Assembly (NCBI GenBank): GCA_963723205.1
Contig: CAVRQC010000006.1
Span: 62,001 to 126,000, forward strand
Origin: CAVQBP01 sp963723205
GTDB taxonomy: Bacteria > Bacteroidota > Ignavibacteria > Ignavibacteriales > Ignavibacteriaceae
Reading direction: 5' to 3'
DNA: 64,000 bases
Shown: positions 1 through 9,000 of the stretch, one piece after another
Layout: each line of letters opens with the position of its first letter
Position numbering within the stretch: position 1 is the stretch's first letter
Position numbers and translations under genes: made by a program
The notes under the pieces: generated by a model
Seen by the model: the letters and a program-made list of their open reading frames with translations, nothing else
Told to the model about the DNA's origin: nothing
Databases searched by the model: none

Positions 1-1
1 T

Positions 2-481
2 AATGCAGAAAAGGTTATTTTCCCCGGAGTAGGTGAAGCTTCATTCGCCATAAAACAACTGCATAAACTAAACTTGTATTCTTTTCTCAGAATTATTAAA
101 AGACCAATCCTTGGAGTTTGTCTTGGACTACAATTAATGGCAGATTATTCAACAGAAGGCAATATAACTTGTTTAGGGATTTTCCCCGGAAATGTTTTAA
201 AATTTGATCCGAAAAAAGTAAAAGTGCCTCACATGGGATGGAATGATATTCATTTTAAAAAAGAAAGTAAATTATTTTCCGGTATTAAAGAAGGAGAAAG
301 ATTTTATTTTGCAAATTCATTTTATCTGCCGGTAAATGAATATACTACTTCTTATTCTACCAACAATATTGATTTTGCTGCATCGATGGAAAAAGATAAT
401 TATTACGGAGTACAATTTCATCCTGAAAAATCGAGTGAAGCAGGATTAAGAGTATTAAAAAATTTCATTGAATTATGCTGA
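2..481 (+). CDS. hisH: Imidazole glycerol phosphate synthase, glutaminase subunit HisH (5' partial)
   Basis: HisH hydrolyses glutamine and hands the ammonia to HisF in the fifth step of histidine synthesis. The 5' end lies outside the window: the frame is open from base 2, so the visible 159 residues are about four fifths of the usual ~200. The class I amidotransferase triad can be seen: the nucleophile in GVCLGLQ, and the His and Glu of QFHPEKSS near the C terminus. A TTG at base 74 reads as an internal Leu and not as a start, because homology (VIFPGVGEAS) continues upstream of it. The stop overlaps the hisA start by 7 bases (475-481), which suggests coupled translation. Confidence 0.95.
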   Translation, partial: NAEKVIFPGVGEASFAIKQLHKLNLYSFLRIIKRPILGVCLGLQLMADYSTEGNITCLGIFPGNVLKFDPKKVKVPHMGWNDIHFKKESKLFSGIKEGERFYFANSFYLPVNEYTTSYSTNNIDFAASMEKDNYYGVQFHPEKSSEAGLRVLKNFIELC

Positions 482-1194
482 TTATTCCTTCTATTGATAT
501 ATATAAAGATAAAATTGTCCGCTTGAAAAAGGGTGATTTTAATAACATTACCTATTATTCAAATTCACCGTTTGATCAATCTAAATTATATGAATCACTT
601 GGTTTTAAATTAATTCATATTGTTGATCTTGAAGGATCAAAAACCGGGAAGTTCACAGCGATTTCTTCTATAAAAGAAATTAAAAAGAATACACATTTAG
701 AGATAGAATTCGGGGGAGGGATAAGAAATGCAAAAAATGTTGATGATTTATTTTCTGCTGGAATTGATTATGTTGTAATCGGATCTTTATCAATTAAAAA
801 TAAAAATGAGTTTGAAAATATTGTTAAAGACAATCCAGCTGATAAAATTATCGTTGCTGCAGATGTAAATAACGAAATGATTAGAGTAACCGGATGGACA
901 GAAGAAACGGAAACATCAATTTATTCTCATATTGATTACTGCAGGGAACAGGGAATAAATAAATTTTTAGTTACTGATATTTCAAGAGACGGAATGCTAT
1001 CCGGAACAAATAAAATCCTATATGAAAAAATTTTGAAAAATAAACCCGGGATAAATTTAATTGCCTCGGGAGGGATAAAAGATATTGAAGATATTAAAAG
1101 TCTTGAAGGAATAAATCCTTATGGTGTCATTGTTGGAAAAGCTATTTACGAAAACAAAATTGATTTAAAGGAGCTGACAAAATTTGATTTGTAA
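475..1194 (+). CDS. hisA: ProFAR isomerase HisA
   Basis: HisA (phosphoribosylformimino-5-aminoimidazole carboxamide ribotide isomerase) opens the ribose ring in the fourth step of histidine synthesis; it is a cytoplasmic TIM barrel. At 239 residues it has the family length. The catalytic Asp of strand 1 is in LIIPSIDIYKDK, followed by VRLKKGDF; the second catalytic Asp is in VAADVNNEM. Phosphate-binding glycine motifs are EFGGGIRN and ASGGIKD, and a C-terminal GVIVGKAIYENK closes the barrel. It starts inside the end of hisH and its own last 11 bases overlap hisF, so hisH, hisA and hisF form one tightly packed operon. Confidence 0.96.
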   Translation: MLIIPSIDIYKDKIVRLKKGDFNNITYYSNSPFDQSKLYESLGFKLIHIVDLEGSKTGKFTAISSIKEIKKNTHLEIEFGGGIRNAKNVDDLFSAGIDYVVIGSLSIKNKNEFENIVKDNPADKIIVAADVNNEMIRVTGWTEETETSIYSHIDYCREQGINKFLVTDISRDGMLSGTNKILYEKILKNKPGINLIASGGIKDIEDIKSLEGINPYGVIVGKAIYENKIDLKELTKFDL

Positions 1195-1939
1195 AAGAAT
1201 AATTCCTTGTCTTGATGTTAAAGAAGGCAGGGTAGTAAAAGGAACAAATTTCGTAAACCTGGTAGATGCCGGATCACCTGTTGAACTTGCGGAGAGATAC
1301 TCAAACGAAGGAGCTGATGAATTAGTCTTTCTGGATATTACTGCATCTCATGAGAAACGAAAAATTTTAATCCATCTTGTAGAAGAAGTTGCAAAAGCGA
1401 TCAGAATCCCTTTCACTGTCGGCGGAGGTATTTCAGAAATAAAAGATATTGAAGCTTTATTGAAAGCAGGAGCCGATAAAGTTTCATTAAATTCTTCTAT
1501 TGTAAAAGATCCTTCTTTAATTACAGAAGCAGCCAGGCAATTTGGTTCGCAGGCAACAGTAGCCGCAATTGATGTTAAATTTATTGGCGACAAATATAAA
1601 GTTTTTATTAAAGGAGGCCGGGAAGAAACCAGCTTAGTTGGGATGGATTGGTGTAAAGAGGCTACAGAAAGAGGCGCCGGTGAAATTCTGCTAACGTCAA
1701 TGGATCACGATGGAACAAAAGAAGGTTATGATTTAAGATTCTTAAAACAATTAACACAAAATGTTACAGTTCCGGTAATTGCTTCAGGCGGCGCGGGTAA
1801 AAAAGAAGATTTTCTGGATGCATTTAAACAAGCAGATGTCGATGCCTGTCTTGCCGCAAGTTTATTCCATTTTAACATTTTACCAATTAAAGATTTAAAA
1901 CAATATTTAAAAGAAAATAATGTGGTTGTAAGAATATAA
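1184..1939 (+). CDS. hisF: Imidazole glycerol phosphate synthase, cyclase subunit HisF
   Basis: HisF is the synthase partner of HisH: it uses ammonia to turn PRFAR into imidazole glycerol phosphate and AICAR. The two catalytic aspartates are visible in IPCLDVKEGRVVKG near the N terminus and in AAIDVKFIGD mid-protein; phosphate-binding motifs are VGGGISE and ASGGAGK. Length 251 is normal. The start is a TTG at 1184, chosen because it yields the family N terminus MICKRIIPCLDV and has an AAAGGAG ribosome-binding site at 1167-1173; no ATG or GTG fits. It overlaps hisA by 11 bases. A palindromic repeat sits in the 60-base gap before hisIE. Confidence 0.96.
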   Translation: MICKRIIPCLDVKEGRVVKGTNFVNLVDAGSPVELAERYSNEGADELVFLDITASHEKRKILIHLVEEVAKAIRIPFTVGGGISEIKDIEALLKAGADKVSLNSSIVKDPSLITEAARQFGSQATVAAIDVKFIGDKYKVFIKGGREETSLVGMDWCKEATERGAGEILLTSMDHDGTKEGYDLRFLKQLTQNVTVPVIASGGAGKKEDFLDAFKQADVDACLAASLFHFNILPIKDLKQYLKENNVVVRI

Positions 1940-1946
1940 ATTAATT

Positions 1947-1973
1947 TGCCAGTTACTTTGAAGGTGACTGGCA
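1947..1973. repeat. Dispersed imperfect palindrome, copy 1
   Basis: A 27-base interrupted palindrome whose arms begin TGCCAGT and end ACTGGCA, lying between hisF and hisIE. A near copy occurs at 33015-33039 between queC and tpiA, with the same outline GCCAGT-C/T-AC...GTGAC-C/T-GGC. Two copies 31 kb apart in unrelated intergenic places indicate a small repetitive element of the REP type, not a gene-specific operator. On mRNA it would form a hairpin with a very tight turn. Confidence 0.7.
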
Positions 1974-1999
1974 CATAGTTAAACATAAAGAAAAAAATT

Positions 2000-2614
2000 A
2001 TGAAATTAGTTGTTGACAAATTAAACTTTGACAAGCTTAACGGTTTAATTCCTGCTATAATAATAGATAATAGCAATAACCAGGTTTTAATGCTTGGCTT
2101 TATGAATAAGGAATCTCTCAATAAAACAATTGAAACAAATAATGTTACTTTTTACAGCAGGACAAAAAAAGCATTATGGACAAAAGGAGAAACATCCGGA
2201 AACTATCTAAAATTAGTTAATATATTAGTTGATTGTGATAACGATACATTACTTATCTATGCCGAGCCTGATGGTCCAACATGCCATACTGGCAATTATT
2301 CCTGTTTTAATGTTAATAATACACAATCGTTAAACTTTCTGAATGAACTTTTTAATTTAATTAAAGATAGGAAAAAGGAACTTCCCGAAAATTCATATAC
2401 AACCAGATTATTTAAAGAAGGAGCAAACAGAATTATCCAGAAAGTCGGTGAGGAAGCAATTGAAACCGTAATAGCTGCAAAAAACAGAGATAGGAATGAA
2501 ATTATAAATGAAACTTCCGATTTGATTTACCATTTGTTTGTAATGCTTGCTGAGCAGGAAATTGAATTTTCAGAAATAGTTGATAATCTTAAAAAAAGAA
2601 GAGGAAGCAAATAG
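2000..2614 (+). CDS. hisI: Bifunctional phosphoribosyl-AMP cyclohydrolase / phosphoribosyl-ATP pyrophosphatase HisIE
   Basis: Fused enzyme for steps two and three of histidine synthesis. The N-terminal HisI half (about residues 1-110) shows the metal- and substrate-binding pattern TKGETSGNYLKL, DCDNDTLL and GPTCHTGNYSCF, with the expected Cys and Asp ligands. The C-terminal HisE half (about 113-204) is a MazG-like helical pyrophosphohydrolase: SYTTRLFKEGANRIIQKVGEE followed by the acidic ETSDLIYH helix. Length 204 is usual for the fusion. It is separated from hisF by a 60-base gap carrying the dispersed palindrome, and is the last his gene here. An ATG follows the stop directly at 2615. Confidence 0.95.
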   Translation: MKLVVDKLNFDKLNGLIPAIIIDNSNNQVLMLGFMNKESLNKTIETNNVTFYSRTKKALWTKGETSGNYLKLVNILVDCDNDTLLIYAEPDGPTCHTGNYSCFNVNNTQSLNFLNELFNLIKDRKKELPENSYTTRLFKEGANRIIQKVGEEAIETVIAAKNRDRNEIINETSDLIYHLFVMLAEQEIEFSEIVDNLKKRRGSK

Positions 2615-2688
2615 ATGGAAAATGTTGAATCCTTTATACTAAAGTTTCAATGGTCAAAAATTCTGTTAGATATAAAATACTGGGAATA

Positions 2689-3560
2689 ATGAAATACTTT
2701 GGATACTGTCTTATATTAGTTTTACTCCTCACCGCAAATAATCAAGCGCAAGAAGACAAAATTCAATTTGAATTTCTACCTTCCGGTTTAAATTTTGCTC
2801 CGCTTAAGGCTAATATCCAGGAAGCTAAAATAGGTGTTCTATTCTTTCCGGATAATAAGAATTTAAAGGTAGATATGGGAAATAATACGGACCTGGTAAA
2901 ACTTAAACTTTCAGATGATAATATTTCGCTTGCTGCCGGAATTGAATTTATGGGTTATGCACTTTCAACCGATTATAAAGAATATCGATTACAAATTGAT
3001 GCACTTGATGGCTTTTTCGGCGGTAATGTGACTTTTAAAAAAAAATTAAAAGGGAGTGAAGTTGATTTAAGACTGCGGATTATTCACAACAGTGCTCATC
3101 TGGTTGACGGACATTATGATTTCATCGAAAAATTCTGGATTAATAATGACAGTTCAATTCATTATACAAGGAATTTTCTTGAGCTTACTGCTGCCCATCA
3201 AATAAATACAAATTTCGGATGTTTTAAATACTACGGCGGGGGATCTTATTCATTCTTCGTAAGACCATCAAATATTAAAAGGGTAATTTCTTTTGCAGGA
3301 TTTGAACTAGCCTTTCAAAATCTTTTGGGAAAGGTTTTTAAAAAGATGAAAATATTTTCTTAGCAGAACATCTTTGCCTTGCAGGTTTACATGAATATGT
3401 TGGTAGCCAGCAGGCTATGCTCGGAATAAAATTCGGCACCTGGGAAGGGAAAGGAATAACCTTATATCTATCATATTATACCGGTCTGAATTTCTTTGAT
3501 GCTTATTACGGAGCAAGAATTTCGAAATTAGGAACAGGCTTCTATGTTGATTTTCCTTAA
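2689..3560 (+). pseudogene. DUF1207-like secreted beta-rich protein, interrupted by a frameshift
   Basis: The start at 2689 gives a good signal peptide (MKYFGYCLILVLLLTANNQAQ); an ATG at 2650 would only add 13 residues in front of it. The first frame runs to a TAG at 3361-3363. The adjacent frame then continues without a break from about 3345 to a TAA at 3558-3560 (AEHLCLAGLHEYVGSQQ... YYGARISK), and this tail looks like the natural C-terminal half of the same barrel-like domain. The break falls in a T5-A5 stretch at 3335-3344, a place where a one-base indel or an assembly error is easy. The pattern LRIIHNSAHLVDGHYD followed by YYGGGSYSFFVRPS resembles DUF1207 proteins, whose role is unknown. 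Family call moderately sure; true pseudogene versus sequencing error is undecided. Confidence 0.6.
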
Positions 3561-3714
3561 AATGATTTATTAAAGGTTTAATTATTTTTTAGAATGTGTT
3601 TCTTTACATACATTTATAAACTGTAATTGCTGCATTTAACTTATTATCTTAGATACTTGAATCTTTTTCAAACAATTTTATCTTTTCAAAATATTTTATG
3701 AAAAAGGAATCACA

Positions 3715-4791
3715 ATGCACGATTTTTTAAATCAAACTTATTTCGGTAATACAATATTAATCTACATCACTGCTATAGCAGTATTTATTATAGGAATGAT
3801 TGTAATAAATATTTTCAGAAAAATAATCTTAAGCAGGTTAAAGAAGTGGGCAGAAAAAACTAAAACCAGTATAGATGATTTTCTGATAAGGGGAATAGAA
3901 AAAGCTGTAATACCGCTTCTATATTACGGTGCATTTTATCTTTCAGCCAAAACATTGGCCATCCCATCTAAAGCAGAAATGCTACTTAATACTATTTCTG
4001 TAATTTTAATTACTTTTTTAGCACTTCGTGTATTAACTTCATTTATCAGCTATTCACTAAGCGTTTATGTACGAAGAAAGGGTTCGGGAGAAGCCAGGGA
4101 AAAAGAGCTAAAAGGAATTGTTACAATCCTTACTCTTATAGTGTGGTCTTTAGGTTTGGTTTTTTTACTTGACAATTTGGGTTTCAAGGTTGCTTCGGTT
4201 ATTGCTGGACTCGGTATTGGCGGTATTGCAATTGCGCTGGCAGCTCAGACTGTCCTTGGTGATCTGTTTGCATATTTTGTCATATTTTTTGATCGTCCCT
4301 TTGAAATCGGCGACTTTATTATTGTCGGTGATAAATTAGGAGCTGTAGAATATATTGGTTTAAAAACGACCAGGTTAAGAAGCCTTGGAGGAGAACAGCT
4401 CGTCTTCTCAAATAAAGATCTTACTGATTCCAGGTTACACAATTACAAAAGGATGGAAAGAAGGAGAATCGTTTTTAGAATAGGGGTAACATATCAAACT
4501 AAAGCTGAACAATTGAAAGTAATCCCCGGGCTTGTCAAAAAAATTATTGAAGAACAAAAGGATACAACATTTGACCGCGGACATTTTGCAACTTACGGAG
4601 ATTTCAGTTTGAATTTTGAATTCGTCTATTATGTACTAAGTCCGGAATACAATAGATATATGGATACTCAGCAGGCTATTAATTTAAAGATGTTTGAAGA
4701 ATTTGAGAGCCGGGGAATTGAATTTGCTTATCCGACACAAACTTTGTTCTTAAATAAAGAGAATTGGGGTAGTACTGAAGTTATAAAATAA
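3715..4791 (+). CDS. MscS-family mechanosensitive ion channel
   Basis: Inner-membrane channel of the small-conductance mechanosensitive family, which releases solutes on hypo-osmotic shock. About five hydrophobic segments are seen: residues ~8-30, ~61-80, ~90-115, ~131-150 and the pore-lining helix ~165-190 (GLGIGGIAIALAAQ, Gly/Ala-rich as in MscS TM3). The conserved beta domain follows: FDRPFEIGDFIIVGDKLGAV and FSNKDLTDSRLHNY, then the alpha/beta cytoplasmic vestibule. At 358 residues it is longer than E. coli MscS (286) because of two extra N-terminal helices. AAAAAGGA lies ahead of the ATG. It converges on the sugar kinase with only 10 bases between the stops. Confidence 0.93.
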   Translation: MHDFLNQTYFGNTILIYITAIAVFIIGMIVINIFRKIILSRLKKWAEKTKTSIDDFLIRGIEKAVIPLLYYGAFYLSAKTLAIPSKAEMLLNTISVILITFLALRVLTSFISYSLSVYVRRKGSGEAREKELKGIVTILTLIVWSLGLVFLLDNLGFKVASVIAGLGIGGIAIALAAQTVLGDLFAYFVIFFDRPFEIGDFIIVGDKLGAVEYIGLKTTRLRSLGGEQLVFSNKDLTDSRLHNYKRMERRRIVFRIGVTYQTKAEQLKVIPGLVKKIIEEQKDTTFDRGHFATYGDFSLNFEFVYYVLSPEYNRYMDTQQAINLKMFEEFESRGIEFAYPTQTLFLNKENWGSTEVIK

Positions 4792-4801
4792 TATTTATTA
4801 A

Positions 4802-5707
4802 CTATTTGTATACTTTGTTTCTAAAATAGGCATATATTGAATCATCAGGCGGTAAAGCACCTTGTACCTTGATAATCTCTGATGAAAATTCTGAAGCCAA
4901 TTTATTTATTTTTCTGATATCCCAGTTTTTTAAATATCCGATGCACAGGATTGCAGAATAAGCATCACCCGCGCCGACAGTATCAACAATATATGTTTGA
5001 TTTATATCTGTTTGATAATAGCATGAATCATTTTCTTTATAAAGAACCGCACCTTTTTTTCCCATTGTTATACATAGAAGATCTATATTAAATTTTTTTA
5101 TTAAAAATTCTGCGATTTCGTCCTGGTTTAACAAAACTTTTTGAGATTCTAAAAACAATTCTTTTATTATCGCCAGTTCATCCAGATTAAATTTTACAAC
5201 GTCTGCTGTTCTTAAGGAGAATTCAATAATTTCTTTTGAATAAAAATTTTGCCGGATATTTAGATCATAAAAGTATTTTGTTCTTTTATTAAATAATGAT
5301 TGAATGGTTTTTCTTGATTTTTCTTCTCTTTGTGCCAGAGTTCCGAAGCAAATGCAATTGGTTTTTTCATCTATCAGTTTTTCTACTTCTTTGTTTAATT
5401 CTATATAATCATATGCGGTATCGGTTTCAATATTCCACACAGGAATCTTTTCATTGTTTAACTCAGGTTTTGCTAAACCGGTAGGATGAACATTATCAAT
5501 TTGTAAATAATCTGTTGATATCTTGTTTAACTTAAAAATTTCTACGACTTCATTTCCAAGATTATCATTTCCAATGCGGCCTATAAAATTTCCTTCACCG
5601 GTTAATTTAATTATGTGATAAATAAAATTGAATGGTGCTCCCCCTATTTTCGCTTCCTTATCAAAAATGTCAAATAAGATTTCCCCGATGGAAGTGATTT
5701 GTTTCAA
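4802..5707 (-). CDS. PfkB-family carbohydrate kinase (fructokinase-like)
   Basis: Ribokinase-fold kinase that phosphorylates a sugar with ATP; the substrate cannot be fixed from sequence. The N terminus has the family pattern GEILFDIF and GGAPFNFIYHIIKL with FIGRIGNDNLG; the C-terminal signature DTVGAGDAYSAIL carries the catalytic Asp at about residue 245. Length 301 is typical. The start is a TTG at 5707, the only codon giving the usual N terminus. A very good -33/-7 promoter (5728-5758) sits 20-50 bases upstream, implying a leader of only about 15 bases. The gene is alone on its strand, convergent with the MscS gene. Fructokinase is suggested by the GGAPFN form but is not certain. Confidence 0.9.
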   Translation of the reverse strand: MKQITSIGEILFDIFDKEAKIGGAPFNFIYHIIKLTGEGNFIGRIGNDNLGNEVVEIFKLNKISTDYLQIDNVHPTGLAKPELNNEKIPVWNIETDTAYDYIELNKEVEKLIDEKTNCICFGTLAQREEKSRKTIQSLFNKRTKYFYDLNIRQNFYSKEIIEFSLRTADVVKFNLDELAIIKELFLESQKVLLNQDEIAEFLIKKFNIDLLCITMGKKGAVLYKENDSCYYQTDINQTYIVDTVGAGDAYSAILCIGYLKNWDIRKINKLASEFSSEIIKVQGALPPDDSIYAYFRNKVYK

Positions 5708-5727
5708 TATTCTTTAAAAGTTTTTTT

Positions 5728-5758
5728 CAAAGTTAATATTAAGATTCAGAAACAACAA
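5728..5758 (-). promoter_or_regulatory. Bacteroidota-type promoter for the PfkB kinase
   Basis: Read on the minus strand: TTG (5758-5756), 20 bases, then TAACTTTG (5735-5728). This matches the Bacteroidota primary-sigma pattern of a -33 TTG and a -7 TAnnTTTG. The start codon at 5707 lies about 20 bases past the -7 box, so the leader would be very short. Confidence 0.6.
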
Positions 5759-5810
5759 ATAGTGAGAATGTAAAAAAATGAGCGAATTAATATCGTAGAT
5801 GTAATAAAAA

Positions 5811-5975
5811 TCAAAAGCTGAAGATTAGTTTTAAATCAACTTCCAAACTACCATCTAATTGATTGGTTAAATCTCCGTCTATCCCTTTATATTTTAGTTA
5901 CTACATTAATGAAAGACCTGTTTCAACATTAACATGTGAAAATTCTATACCATCTTTATGGATATATAATTTCAA
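5811..5975 (-). pseudogene. Remnant of a second propeller sensor kinase (N- and C-terminal ends joined)
   Basis: The 378-base gap 5708-6085 contains, on the minus strand, a decayed reading frame: DGIEFSHVNVETGLS at about 5954-5907, two stops, then LTNQLDGSLEVD at about 5868-5833 and a stop at 5811. The first part matches the mature N terminus of the neighbouring kinase (GIEFSHITTEEGLS) and the second matches its extreme C terminus (LVAQLEGSLEIDF). At DNA level the block at about 5936-5952 is 16 of 17 identical to the start of the intact gene. The best reading is a tandem copy that lost nearly all of its middle and then gained stops. The rest of the gap, apart from the sugar-kinase promoter at its other end, shows nothing I can interpret. 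Confidence 0.6.
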
Positions 5976-6085
5976 TATCAAATAAAAATGACTAATACTA
6001 TTTTTAGAGTAAATCTCATATATCAGAAAGTCCTTCAATATTTTTCTCAACGCTTCACATCTATTATATTTTACTTAATGTACGT

Positions 6086-9000
6086 TTAATTATTTTTATC
6101 AGCATTAAAATTTGGAAAATTAATTTTGAATGTGGTTCCTGGTTGGAAATCTATTTCCAAAGAACCTTCAAGCTGTGCAACCAGAGTATCAACCAGTTGC
6201 AATCCTAATGAAAGTTTTTTCCTTTTAATGGAATCTTCAGACATACCGCTTCCATTATCACTTACAATTAATTTTAATTCGTCATTCCCATTTCTATTAA
6301 ATTCTATCTTAATAATTCCCGGGTCATCTTCCGACTTATTTCGGAAAGCATATTTAAGCGAATTTGAAATTAGTTCATTGATAATTAATCCACACGGTAC
6401 TGCAAAATCAATATTGATAAAGATATCATTAATATTTAAATCCAGTTTTATGACAGATTGATTAACAGCGTAAGACCTGAATAGATCTTTTGTTAAACGA
6501 CGAACATATTCATTGAAATCAATTTTCCCTAGATCTTTAGAACGGTACAATCTTTCATGGACAAGCGCTATAGATTTAACCCGGTTTTGACTATCTGTAA
6601 ACATATCAAGAGTTTCTTTATCCTTAACTTTCTTCGAATTAAGATAAAGCAGACTGGAAATTACCTGTAGATTATTTTTTACCCTATGATGAATTTCCTT
6701 AAGTAAAACTTCTTTTTCACCTAACAGGTTTTCTTTTTCAGATAATAGAATTTCTTTTTCTTTCAGAGAGGCCTGAACTTTTTCTTCGGCTTTTTTTCTT
6801 ATGATTATTTCCTGGCTCAATTCTTTGATGCTTTGATCGAGATCTTTTGTTCGTTCTGCAACTTTATTTTCGAGTATTTTATTTTGCTTAGTAATTTTTC
6901 TCGTCCTCCCATGAATTATGAACAGTGTAATTAAAATGATGCCTGCAACAATTATAACTCTAAACCACCATGTCTGATAATATTCGGGATTTATTATAAT
7001 TTGTAGTGAAGCTTCTTTTTCATTTTTAACACCATTATTATTTGAGGCTCTTACAATAAATTTATAAGTGCCGGGGGGGAGGTTTGTGTATGTTGCAGAA
7101 TTCCTGTTCCCAACATTATTCCAACCGATATCAAATCCTTCAAGTTTATAGCGGAATGAATTTCTTCTTGCATCTCCGTAATCAAGGAGTGCAAAATAAA
7201 GAGTAATTACATCATTTCCGGGAGGAAGACTTATTGTTTTGACGCTGCTTATAGATTCTTTTAATATTCCATTTTTAGAAATAGGAACCGATTTGTTATA
7301 AATCTTTAAATCAGTAAAGACAACCGGTGAAGTTAGATATTCGTCTTTAATACTATCGGGATTAAAGTACATTAATCCATTGGAACCAAAATATATCAGT
7401 CCATTTTTTGACCTGAAACCGATATTTTGAATGAATTCAAGATTTTCGACTCCATTTCGTTTATTATAATTTATAAATTTTGTTTTGTTCCTATTAAATT
7501 TAGATAAACCGTTTCCGGTAGCAATCCATAAATAACCTTTTTTATCCTCCTGAATACCATTTATTAAATTATCGGGCAGTCCATCCTTCTTGGTATAAAC
7601 TATTGTTTTGCCGGTCTCACGGTTATAACAATTCAAACCATCTATAGTACCAAACCACAACAGCCCATCTGAAGATTCAAAAATTGTAAAAACCCTGTCA
7701 TTACTGATATAGTTCTTATTGGTAGTATCGCATGTAAAATTAGTGAACTTTAAAGTTTTAGGATTTAGTTCGCTTACACCGCCGCCGCCTGTACCGATCC
7801 ATATCATACCTTGAGAATCAGAATATAAATCCCAGATAATATTACTTCTTAAACCATTTTGATTTAACGGATTATATATATACCTAGTAAATTTATTGGT
7901 TGTTTTATCATAACGATTTAATCCCCACCATGTACCGAACCAGAGGTAGCCCAGATTGTCTTGACAAATTGAGATAACTCCTTTGTTACTTAATGAAGTA
8001 GTATCATTAATATCGTAAGTAAAAAATTTATATTTACCCGTTTTAGGATCATAACTGTTTAAGCCATCGTTATTAGAACCAATCCAGACAATACCGCTTT
8101 TATCTACAAATATTGACCTAACAAAATTGTCACATAAGCTATTATTATTATTAGGATCATGCTGTAAGTGAATGGAAGATTTTCTATTGCTTTTAATTTC
8201 ATCTAATCCCCCCATTGTACCGACCCAGATATTATTTTTATTATCAAGAAATGCTGATATTATACTATTGTTTTTTAACAGTGTTTGATCGTTATAAAAA
8301 TGAAAATTATTTATCGGATGATATAGTCTGCTAACTCCTGCCGTTGTCCCAATCCAGATTATACCTGATTTATCTTCAATTATTGAAGATATATTATTGC
8401 TTATAATACTTGAAGATTTTTTTGGATCCTTAAAAATTCTTTTGAAATTATTATTTTTTAGATCAAATATATTTAACCCATATCTTGTACCGATCCACAG
8501 TTTATTACTTTGGTCCTGATATATTGCAGAAACAAACCCATTAGAGATAGTATTAGGATTTACGGGATCAGTATAATAGTCAGTAAATTCACCTGTAGCA
8601 GGATTAAATTTTTTTAATCCTTTTCCATTCATACCTAGCCAAAAATTATTCTGTTTGTCCTTATATATAACAGAGATTTTTCTGTACTCGAAAGTTTTTG
8701 AATCAGTTGGTTGAGAAAAATATGTTTTTAATATTTTACCATTCTTTTGCATGCATGTTAATCCGTTCCAGGTAGCTAACCATAAATTCCCCCGGTTATC
8801 TTCTTCAATAGATATAACGCTGTTTAGTGAGTCTGAATTAAGTCTGTTGCTGACTTGTTTGAATACCGTAAAATTGTCTTTATCCCTATTATATTTGTTT
8901 AATCCATTTAAAGTACCAATCCAGATGGTTCCTTCATTATCTTCAAATATGGAATAAATGAGACTATTACTTACACTGCTAAAGACTTGAGGATCATTCT

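Noticed and set aside
2615..2689. A 24-codon frame that begins right after the hisIE stop and overlaps the next ATG by TAATG
   Set aside because: The layout suggests a leader peptide, but there is no ribosome-binding site, no codon pattern and the downstream gene is broken; chance is more likely.
3335..3350. Programmed -1 frameshift at TTTTTAAAAAG
   Set aside because: The in-phase heptamer is T-AAA-AAG, not the classical A-AAA-AAG, and no stimulatory hairpin is visible after it; a mutation or assembly error is simpler.
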